Assembly (NCBI GenBank): GCA_003695605.1
Contig: RFIK01000225.1
Span: forward strand, 1 to 5,181
Source of the DNA: Chlorobiota bacterium
GTDB taxonomy: Bacteria > Bacteroidota > Ignavibacteria > Kapaibacteriales > NICIL-2
DNA: 5,181 bases
Reading direction: 5' to 3'
In this document: positions 1 through 5,181 of the stretch, piece after piece
Layout of the letters: every line of letters starts with the position of its first letter
Numbering within the stretch: the first letter of the stretch is position 1
Notes under the pieces: generated by a model
What the model was told of the DNA's origin: nothing
Database searches by the model: none
The model's input: only the letters and a program-made list of their open reading frames with translations
Program-made: the position numbers and the translations under genes

Positions 1-2021
1 CGCTCTGGTGTTGGAACGATTGCCGCCATCAAGCCTTTGTTGTATGGAATCGGCACATCCGGCGGTGCCAGCCGCATAACCGGTGCATCGAGAAAATCGA
101 ACGCTTCTTCGGTGATGGTTGCACTGATTTCTGCCCCGAAACCACAGGTAATCGTATCCTCGTGCACGATGAGGCAGCGGCCAGTCCGCCGCACTGATTC
201 GAGCACGCGTTCTCGATCCCACGGCCGAATCGTCCGCAGATCGATGACTTCGACCGAGCGCCCCACCTGGCGCACCGCTTCGAGCGATTGGTGTACCATG
301 TCGCCCCAGGTGACGATTGTTGCTTCGGTGCCTTCGAGCACACATGCTGCGGTCCCCAGCGGAACGATGAAATCATCGCCCGGATACGGTGTGCGCGCTG
401 GAGCGGTATCGAGCAGGTTACGGTGTTCGAGGAACACCACCGGATCGTTCGCATAGATCGCTGCACGCAAAAGCCCTGCTGCATCGCGTGCATTCGAGGG
501 GAAAGCGATCATCCACCCGATCGTGTGCGCAAAGATTGCCTCGCCGGAGACGCTATGCCAAGGATCGCCCGTGCGCTTACTATAGCCGACCGGTATTCGC
601 ACGACCATTGGCGCAGCGAACGCGTTGTTGGTCCGCCAGCGGATCGTGCCGCAGTCGTTGAACTGCTCCATCGCTGGGTCGAGGTACTTGCGAAACTGGA
701 TTTCGGGGATCGGCACCAAACCTGCCAGCGCCATCCCAATGGCACGACCGATGATCCCTTCCTCCGATAGCGAGGTATCGAAGACACGTTCTTCGCCGAA
801 TTGCCGCTGGAGATCAACCGTCGCACCGTGGACGCCGCCTTTGGCGCCGACGTCCTCTCCGAAAATGACCACACGCCGATTCCGGTCCAGCTCACAGGCG
901 AGCGTCCGTCGCACCGCTTCGATCAGATTGATGCGCGGTCCATCGGTGCGTGGCTGCGTCGTCCAGTGGTGCTCAGGTGGTGCAACGCTCCACAGACCGC
1001 CGACCTGCTGGATTGTCTGGCCATCGAAGAATACGTATCGCGTCGCGGTGCTCGGATCCGGCTCAGCTTGTGCAAGTGCAGCCTCAGACGCCGCGCGTAC
1101 CTGCGCTTGGACATCCTCAGCAAGCTCTTTCCACTGCTGCGCCGAAAGGATGCCCTTCCGCTGGAGAAAGCTCCGCAAGCGCGGGAGCGGATCGCGGCGT
1201 TCTTCCTCGGCCCGCTCATCAGGGGTCTTGTACGCTTGATTGTCCGCACCTGAGTGTCCGCATAGCCGCGGAACTCGTCCACGAAGAAGAACAGGCTTAC
1301 GCTTATTCCGCGCTGTCTGAATAGCCTCGATTACTGCTTGCGATGCCTCAGCAGGATCGGCACCGTCGCAATCGAGCACAAGCAGGTTCCGAAACGAACG
1401 CAAATTGTTCGCAATGTTTCCACCGGGAGTCTGCAGCGATGAGCGCACGGAAATCCCAAAGCCGTTGTCTTCGATCGCAAAGACCAGTGGCAAGCCAAGC
1501 GTTGTCGCCATCGTCAGTGCGGACCAAAACCCATTGGTCGCAACCGACCCATCGCCACCGAGTGCAACCGCGATTGCACCGTCCCACGAAAAATCCTCCA
1601 GGACACGCACGTAGTAGCCTATTGCCTGTGCCCACCCAGCAGCGGGGGTGTACTGCGCCCCGACGTCTCCGGAAGCCGGAAGAACTGTTACCGTGCGTCG
1701 CCGTACTAAGTTGTGCACAACGCCAATGTCTCGGCCACCATTGCGACTGCCACGTCTGGCCAGTGGCCCACTGAAGGCTTCCTCGTAGGTCATCCCTGCG
1801 TGGAGGACGAAGGGACGCGAACGGTAATAGACCGTCGCTGCATCGTGCTCGTGAGTGAGAAGCTCGGCAAGGAGTGCTTGGAAGAGCTCATGTCCTTTGG
1901 CTGAAAATTGGTAGGTCACGAGCCCTTTCGGGGCAAGCTCTCGTTCCTCGATGTCGTCAATGAGGCGAGATGCGATCGCCGATCGGGCAACCGCGCGCCA
2001 CTGCTCTGCAGTCAGTTCCAT
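1..2021 (-). CDS. Fused alpha/beta E1 component of a 2-oxoacid dehydrogenase complex (thiamine diphosphate-dependent), C-terminus cut by the window edge
   Basis: E1 decarboxylates a 2-oxoacid (pyruvate or a branched-chain 2-oxoacid) on thiamine diphosphate and passes the acyl group to the lipoyl arm of E2 in the cytoplasm. One uninterrupted frame gives 673 residues up to the left edge. Residues 1-345 are E1-alpha: the thiamine/Mg motif is G156-D157-G158 with N186 (EDNGFGIS), and CGHSGAD at 254-260 matches the conserved HS loop. Residues 362-673 are E1-beta: FGEDVGAKGG (387-396), SEEGIIG with the likely catalytic Glu420, DPWHS with His489, then a transketolase C-terminal domain (EVIDLRTIRPWD 591-602, PPDVPIPYN 653-661). 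Other members stop shortly after this point, so probably only 10-25 residues are missing. ATG at 2021 is forced: an in-frame TGA lies two codons upstream. No Shine-Dalgarno is seen. The substrate cannot be settled from sequence, and no E2 or E3 gene is in the window. Most bacteria with this type of E1 carry alpha and beta as separate genes, so the fusion is real but has precedent. Confidence 0.95.
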   Translation of the reverse strand, partial: MELTAEQWRAVARSAIASRLIDDIEERELAPKGLVTYQFSAKGHELFQALLAELLTHEHDAATVYYRSRPFVLHAGMTYEEAFSGPLARRGSRNGGRDIGVVHNLVRRRTVTVLPASGDVGAQYTPAAGWAQAIGYYVRVLEDFSWDGAIAVALGGDGSVATNGFWSALTMATTLGLPLVFAIEDNGFGISVRSSLQTPGGNIANNLRSFRNLLVLDCDGADPAEASQAVIEAIQTARNKRKPVLLRGRVPRLCGHSGADNQAYKTPDERAEEERRDPLPRLRSFLQRKGILSAQQWKELAEDVQAQVRAASEAALAQAEPDPSTATRYVFFDGQTIQQVGGLWSVAPPEHHWTTQPRTDGPRINLIEAVRRTLACELDRNRRVVIFGEDVGAKGGVHGATVDLQRQFGEERVFDTSLSEEGIIGRAIGMALAGLVPIPEIQFRKYLDPAMEQFNDCGTIRWRTNNAFAAPMVVRIPVGYSKRTGDPWHSVSGEAIFAHTIGWMIAFPSNARDAAGLLRAAIYANDPVVFLEHRNLLDTAPARTPYPGDDFIVPLGTAACVLEGTEATIVTWGDMVHQSLEAVRQVGRSVEVIDLRTIRPWDRERVLESVRRTGRCLIVHEDTITCGFGAEISATITEEAFDFLDAPVMRLAPPDVPIPYNKGLMAAIVPTPE

Positions 2022-2139
2022 CAGTCAAGCGGTAGTAGAGCAACAGCATGCAAATTACACCGCAATGGAAACAGCGACTCCATGCTATGCTATCGTATTT
2101 CGTAGTTTCACGCCAGCAACACACTACAGAACATCTGCC
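2022..2139. promoter_or_regulatory. Divergent intergenic region, presumed promoters for the E1 gene and the T9SS cargo gene
   Basis: These 118 bases separate the divergent start codons, so both genes should be transcribed outward from here. It is more AT-rich than the flanking genes and holds a short direct repeat, ATGCTATGCTAT, at 2082-2093. A weak minus-strand sigma-70-like pair can be drawn (TTGCTG at 2114-2119, 16-base spacer, TACGAT at 2092-2097), but each box has several mismatches. I found no clean Bacteroidota-type TAnnTTTG box on either strand. The promoter role is inferred from gene orientation. Confidence 0.4.
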
Positions 2140-3099
2140 ATGAAACCGCAGCTAGTCGGAGTACTACTTTCCTTCGTTGTGCATGCAAGCTCGTTGGCAC
2201 AGTTGCTCGCCCCCTTTACTGCCGCTGAGGGCGCCAGTGCAGCGATTCGCACTGCAACCCAATCGGGAATTTCCAACGCAGCAACCGACGCGATCTATAC
2301 CACGGGTGATACCTCGCTCCTGGCAAATCTTGGCGGCGGAATTGGCAGTACTGTGACGCTTGCGTTCGACTTCCAACGTGGCACAAACACGCTCTGGCTC
2401 TACTCGATCAGCGGAAAAGCGAGCAATGGTGCCGATACCACGCTCATCTACGCTGTCGTCAAAGTAGTTGCACTCTACCAGGCATTCCCTCTCTTTGGCA
2501 TTCCAGGATTCGATCGGCTTGGTCAACTCCGCGGGGAACAGGCACTGCCGGCGACGTTCATGAATAGCAATGTCATGGTCCGAAAGCTTGCTGCCGACTC
2601 GACGTTCCAAACATTCCGTCAACAGCATCCGCGATCGATTCTCCTCGGCGCAAGCTTAGCCAGTGTCCGCCCATCACCAATGAGCCAGCCTGCACCGCTG
2701 TGGTCTGTCCAAATCGGTGAAGGCACACTGGTGCGTCCAACATCAGCGGTGTTGACATGTTTTGTACCCGCTACTGACACGAGCGGGACAGCTCGTTGCA
2801 TCGAAGTTCCGCTTGCAAGCGCAGAGACACCTGTTTCTCCGAACCGTCTGGACATCTTCCCCAACCCAGCCAGTGGTGACATGGTAGCTATTCGCCTGCC
2901 AATTGACGCACTCAGTAGCCACGCAACCTTGCGCATGTGCAGCCTCGACGGTCGCGCACTCGCCGAATATCATCTTTCGAACCTTGCTGCTGGGCAAGCG
3001 ATAGCTGTGCCTATTTCGTCTCTTGGTGCGGGCATGTATATGCTCCACTATCGCACTACACAGACAGTGCTCATTGCTCCAGTGGTTGTTACACGCTAA
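2140..3099 (+). CDS. Secreted protein of unknown function with a T9SS C-terminal sorting domain
   Basis: A 319-residue exported protein. ATG at 2140 is chosen because it begins a clear signal peptide: MKP, a hydrophobic core to about residue 15, and a plausible cleavage site after SSLA (A20-Q21). The last 85 residues (235-319) look like a type A sorting domain of the type IX (Por) secretion system: LDIFPNPASGD (237-247) is the usual Y/F-P-N-P opening, followed by beta-rich segments, the SLGAGMYML element (294-302) and a short basic end (VVVTR). Family knowledge says such domains direct cargo through the outer membrane to the surface or medium. Residues 21-230 match nothing I recognise. They include a small-residue helical stretch, an aromatic strand pair around TLWLYSISGKA (84-94) and YAVVKVVALYQAF (104-116), and Cys207/Cys220 that could pair. 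A longer in-frame start upstream would destroy the signal peptide. No Shine-Dalgarno is seen. glyA follows after 29 bases. Confidence 0.85.
   Translation: MKPQLVGVLLSFVVHASSLAQLLAPFTAAEGASAAIRTATQSGISNAATDAIYTTGDTSLLANLGGGIGSTVTLAFDFQRGTNTLWLYSISGKASNGADTTLIYAVVKVVALYQAFPLFGIPGFDRLGQLRGEQALPATFMNSNVMVRKLAADSTFQTFRQQHPRSILLGASLASVRPSPMSQPAPLWSVQIGEGTLVRPTSAVLTCFVPATDTSGTARCIEVPLASAETPVSPNRLDIFPNPASGDMVAIRLPIDALSSHATLRMCSLDGRALAEYHLSNLAAGQAIAVPISSLGAGMYMLHYRTTQTVLIAPVVVTR
2838..3096 (+). other. Type A T9SS C-terminal sorting domain within the secreted protein
   Basis: Within the 2140-3099 gene, this stretch encodes residues about 234-319. The order of elements fits the family: a short spacer rich in P, S and T, the FPNP turn (240-243), the strand MVAIRLP, a middle CSLDGR turn (267-272), LSNLAAG, and the closing SLGAGMYML followed by a strand and a basic terminal residue. 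By family knowledge this domain is recognised by the PorU/PorV machinery and removed on secretion. Its presence implies that the genome encodes a T9SS, none of which is in this window. Confidence 0.82.
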
Positions 3100-3128
3100 T
3101 TCTGTTGAATCATTTCTGCACGCAGTCA

Positions 3129-4559
3129 ATGTACGACATCGTCCGCACGACCGATCCCGAGCTTTATGCCGCACTCGTTGGCGAGTACGAGCGGCAGCGG
3201 GATAAAATCGAGCTCATTGCGTCGGAGAACTTTACCTCGCTCGCTGTCCTCCAAGCGCAAGGGAGTGTGCTGACGAACAAGTACGCCGAAGGCTACCCTG
3301 GTCGCCGCTACTACGGCGGGTGCGAGTGGGTGGACGTGGCGGAAACACTCGCGATCGAGCGCGCAAAAAAACTTTTCAATGCTGAATATGCGAACGTCCA
3401 ACCCCACAGCGGTTCGAGCGCGAACATGGCGGTGTACTTTGCCTACCTCCAGCCCGGCGATACTGTGCTCGGCATGGATCTGGCGCACGGCGGACATCTC
3501 ACGCATGGCTCGCCGGTGAACTTCTCCGGTCGCATGTACCGATTCGTTTCCTACGGTGTCCATCCTGAGACTGGTCGCATTGACTACGACCAGGTCGAAG
3601 CACTCGCACTCGAACATCGCCCGCGGATGATCACTGTGGGTGCGTCGGCATACTCGCGCGAGATTGACTTCCGCGCCTTTCGTCAGATAGCCGATCGCGT
3701 CGGTGCATTCCTGATGGCTGACATCGCGCACCCAGCTGGCCTCATCGCCGCAGGGCTGCTCCAATCGCCGATTCCATACTGCGACGTGGTAACCTCGACC
3801 ACACACAAAACCCTCCGTGGCCCACGCGGCGGGCTGATCCTGCTCGGCAGGAATGTGGACAACCCCTTCGGCCAGGTTGCACCGAAATCCGGTCGCGTCA
3901 AGAAAATGGGCGAGATTCTCGATTCCTGGGTCATGCCGGGAATCCAGGGCGGACCGCTCATGCACGTCATCGCTGCAAAAGCAGTCGCGTTCGGCGAATG
4001 CTTGCAAGATTCATTCAAAGAGTACGCCCGCCAGGTGATTCGCAACGCAAAAGCACTCGCGGAAGCTCTCATCGAACGTGGCTACTCGATCGTCAGCGGC
4101 GGCACCGATAATCACTTGATGCTCGTTGACCTTCGCTCCAAAGGCATCACCGGGAAAGATGCCGAGCACGCGCTCGATAAAGCAGGCATTACCTGCAACA
4201 AAAACGCCGTTCCATTCGACACCCAGCCCCCACTGGTGACCAGCGGCATTCGGCTCGGCACTCCTGCCATGACAACGCGCGGCATGAAAGAACCCGAAAT
4301 GCGGCAGATCGCTGCGTGGATCGATCGCGCGCTCACAGAGCGCACGAACCCTGATGCACTCGAGCGCATTCGAGCTGAGGTTCGCGACTTCTGCCAGCAG
4401 TTCCCGCTCTACCCTGAACTCGCTCGCCAAGGTGTTGATGAAACGATCGGCGAGATCAAAGAGCACGTCGCCGCAACCGCCAAGCATGTCGTCACGAGTG
4501 TTAGCAGTGTACTGGAAACGGTCAGCGAGCAGCTCAAAAAGGTTTCAGAACGACTCTAA
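3129..4559 (+). CDS. glyA: Serine hydroxymethyltransferase with a C-terminal helical extension
   Basis: A PLP enzyme that interconverts serine plus tetrahydrofolate with glycine plus 5,10-methylene-tetrahydrofolate, the main cytoplasmic entry to one-carbon metabolism. The 476-residue product is nearly all family signature: IELIASENF (27-35), NKYAEGYPGRRYYGG (50-64) with the folate-site Glu54, the PLP-stacking His123 in GGHLTHG, D198 and H201 in ADIAH, the Schiff-base Lys227 in STTHKTLRGPRGG, and Arg375 (TSGIR) for the substrate carboxylate. All key residues are intact. It has an insertion at about 241-268 (GRNVDNPFGQVAPKSG onward) before the PGIQGGPLMHVIAAKAVAFGE block, as in Bacteroidota GlyA proteins. 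ATG at 3129 starts the normal N-terminus; an open frame upstream (from 2937) runs through the previous gene and gives no SHMT sequence. E. coli GlyA has 417 residues, so the surplus is the insertion plus a tail at about 433-476. No Shine-Dalgarno is seen. It is probably cotranscribed with both flanking plus-strand genes. Confidence 0.98.
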   Translation: MYDIVRTTDPELYAALVGEYERQRDKIELIASENFTSLAVLQAQGSVLTNKYAEGYPGRRYYGGCEWVDVAETLAIERAKKLFNAEYANVQPHSGSSANMAVYFAYLQPGDTVLGMDLAHGGHLTHGSPVNFSGRMYRFVSYGVHPETGRIDYDQVEALALEHRPRMITVGASAYSREIDFRAFRQIADRVGAFLMADIAHPAGLIAAGLLQSPIPYCDVVTSTTHKTLRGPRGGLILLGRNVDNPFGQVAPKSGRVKKMGEILDSWVMPGIQGGPLMHVIAAKAVAFGECLQDSFKEYARQVIRNAKALAEALIERGYSIVSGGTDNHLMLVDLRSKGITGKDAEHALDKAGITCNKNAVPFDTQPPLVTSGIRLGTPAMTTRGMKEPEMRQIAAWIDRALTERTNPDALERIRAEVRDFCQQFPLYPELARQGVDETIGEIKEHVAATAKHVVTSVSSVLETVSEQLKKVSERL

Positions 4560-4563
4560 GAGG
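4558..4563 (+). promoter_or_regulatory. Possible ribosome binding site AAGAGG for the 81-residue gene
   Basis: AAGAGG begins inside the glyA stop codon (TAA at 4557-4559) and ends 8 bases before the ATG at 4572. It is the only start in the window with a purine-rich Shine-Dalgarno-like sequence, and its position would suit reinitiation or translational coupling with glyA. Since the other genes lack such sites, the match may be by chance. Confidence 0.4.
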
Positions 4564-4571
4564 CGTCCGCA

Positions 4572-4817
4572 ATGCAACACTTCGACGCTTTCGAGGAAGT
4601 CTTCGCCCACATCGAACGCTACCTCGTCGAGCATGGGCACGTGCCCCGGGCACTTGTTGTCTCCCCGTCGCTCTACCAATGGCTGTGCGACTGCCGCAAG
4701 GAAACACTGGGCGACACACCGACAGCGGAAGACCTTCGCTGGCTGGATACACCGCACGGCAAAGTGCGATTGGTCATTGACGAGCGGCTCGATCCATTCG
4801 ACATTCTCACCGAATAA
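4572..4817 (+). CDS. Small protein of unknown function (81 residues) linked to glyA
   Basis: I do not recognise this protein. It starts 12 bases after the glyA stop in the same direction, so it is probably in the same transcript. Its sequence looks like a real soluble alpha/beta protein: an amphipathic helix at about 4-21 (FDAFEEVFAHIERYLVEHG), a strand RALVVSP (26-32), a second helix SLYQWLCDCRKE (33-44), then HGKVRLVIDERL (62-73) and an end DPFDILTE. It is acidic with five histidines and a C39-D-C41 pair, and has no signal peptide or membrane segment. The order strand-SP-helix followed by G-x-V-x-hydrophobic-hydrophobic-D-x-x-L-x-P loosely recalls the end of HK97-type capsid folds, but that is far too weak for a call. 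Its 3' end overlaps the converging methyltransferase gene by 11 bases. Composition matches that of its neighbours, which supports a true gene over a random frame. Confidence 0.75.
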   Translation: MQHFDAFEEVFAHIERYLVEHGHVPRALVVSPSLYQWLCDCRKETLGDTPTAEDLRWLDTPHGKVRLVIDERLDPFDILTE

Positions 4818-5181
4818 GCCGTCGGCCGACGGCGATCCCGATCGGCGATGATTCGACCACAGGTGCGCTATACATGACCACTTCGAATTGATAGGGCGGA
4901 AGTGCGCTGCACCAATCGAGCACTGCCGCTGCTTCTTCCGCACCGCCTTCATGCCCACGGTAGGAAACAACCGTCAATGCCCCACCCGGCATGAGGAGAT
5001 CGAGCGCTTTCCCGAGCGATGCAATCGTGCTCTCGCGTCGGGTGCGAATCGATTTATCGCCGCCAGGGAGATAGCCAAGGTTGTACATAATCGCACGAAG
5101 CTGCCTGACATTCTCGGCTTGGCAAATGCGCTCGATGTGTTCATGTGACTCAACATGCAGACGCACCCTGTCACTGACGCC
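4807..5181 (-). CDS. mnmM: YtqB/MnmM-family SAM-dependent methyltransferase, N-terminus beyond the window
   Basis: Only the last 124 residues are present; the frame is open to the right edge, so the start and the SAM-binding glycine motif lie outside. The visible part carries the signature of the putative rRNA methylase family (Pfam rRNA_methylase, B. subtilis YtqB): VESHEHIERI (10-19 of the visible part), IMYNLGYLPGGDKSI (31-45), ESTIASLGKALDLLMPGG (50-67) and VVSYRGHEGGAEE (71-83). It closes with the usual strand near SSPIGIAVGRRL. A GTG at 5166 could be read as a start, but SDRVRLHVESHEH continues the family sequence upstream of it, so that would truncate the fold. YtqB is about 190 residues, so roughly a third is missing. 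As I recall, B. subtilis YtqB was shown to make mnm5 at tRNA wobble uridine 34 and renamed MnmM; that function is transferred here by family only. The gene converges on the glyA-linked small gene, overlapping it by 11 bases. Confidence 0.9.
   Translation of the reverse strand, partial: GVSDRVRLHVESHEHIERICQAENVRQLRAIMYNLGYLPGGDKSIRTRRESTIASLGKALDLLMPGGALTVVSYRGHEGGAEEAAAVLDWCSALPPYQFEVVMYSAPVVESSPIGIAVGRRLIR
4818..4833. repeat. Perfect 16-base palindrome after the small gene stop, possible hairpin at the convergent junction
   Basis: GCCGTCGGCCGACGGC reads identically on both strands and starts at the base after the TAA of the 81-residue gene. As RNA it could fold into a 6-bp GC stem with a GGCC loop. 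A second small inverted repeat, CGATC-CC-GATCG, follows at 4833-4844. There is no T-run on either side, so a classical intrinsic terminator is not supported. The palindrome also encodes part of the AVGRRL end of the minus-strand methyltransferase, so it may come from coding sequence by chance. Confidence 0.45.

Noticed and set aside
625..1253. Overlapping plus-strand open frames of 150-204 codons
   Set aside because: They are antisense to the E1 gene, whose minus-strand frame runs unbroken with recognisable motifs across the whole interval.
2082..2093. ATGCT tandem duplication as an operator or -10 element
   Set aside because: Only two copies of five bases are present with no symmetric partner, and no -35 element at proper spacing was found on the plus strand.
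1951..2139. N-terminal extension of the T9SS cargo gene to an upstream in-frame ATG
   Set aside because: It would overlap the 5' end of the divergent E1 gene and bury the clear signal peptide that begins at 2140.
2164..2628. A 154-codon minus-strand open frame opposite the secreted protein gene
   Set aside because: The plus-strand frame has a signal peptide and a sorting domain; this one has low-complexity Cys/Arg-rich sequence and no supporting features.
2937..3128. Upstream extension of glyA (64 codons)
   Set aside because: This frame overlaps the preceding coding sequence and encodes Cys/Ser-rich sequence unlike any SHMT N-terminus; the normal family start is at 3129.
3126..4007. A long open frame (293 codons) on the minus strand opposite glyA
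   Set aside because: It lies wholly antisense to a gene with intact SHMT motifs, has a composition rich in Arg, Cys and His typical of a shadow frame in GC-rich DNA, and matches nothing I know.
4534..4970. Minus-strand open frames of 72 and 141 codons across the small gene and the mnmM end
   Set aside because: They are shadows of the plus-strand small gene and of the mnmM frame; neither shows domain motifs.

Overview
The window looks like ordinary chromosome from a member of the Bacteroidota/Chlorobi/Kapabacteria group. The evidence is a protein ending in a type IX secretion (T9SS) C-terminal sorting domain, a glyA product with the internal insertion and wording seen in Bacteroidota serine hydroxymethyltransferases, a single-chain fused alpha/beta 2-oxoacid dehydrogenase E1, and an almost complete lack of Shine-Dalgarno sequences. 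Base composition is moderately GC-rich and codon use looks uniform by eye. I see no mobile element, tRNA, rRNA, CRISPR array, prophage or sign of recent transfer. The phylum assignment is an inference.

Layout: positions 1-2021 are filled by one minus-strand gene, a fused E1 component of a 2-oxoacid dehydrogenase complex, whose last few codons lie beyond the left edge. A 118-base divergent spacer (2022-2139) separates it from a plus-strand run of three genes. These are a secreted protein of unknown function with a T9SS sorting domain (2140-3099), serine hydroxymethyltransferase glyA (3129-4559) and an unrecognised 81-residue protein (4572-4817). The gaps of 29 and 12 bases suggest a shared transcript. 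The last gene, a minus-strand YtqB/MnmM-type methyltransferase, enters from the right edge. It converges on the 81-residue gene and overlaps its 3' end by 11 bases. A perfect 16-base palindrome sits directly after the stop of the small gene.

How they work together: the E1 enzyme decarboxylates 2-oxoacids in central or branched-chain metabolism, GlyA links serine and glycine to the folate one-carbon pool, and the MnmM-like enzyme probably methylates the tRNA wobble uridine. These are independent housekeeping roles, and I see no evidence that the window forms a single novel system. The items most worth a second look are the 40-odd-residue helical tail on GlyA, the small unknown gene tied to glyA, the T9SS cargo whose body I cannot assign, and the palindrome at the convergent gene junction.
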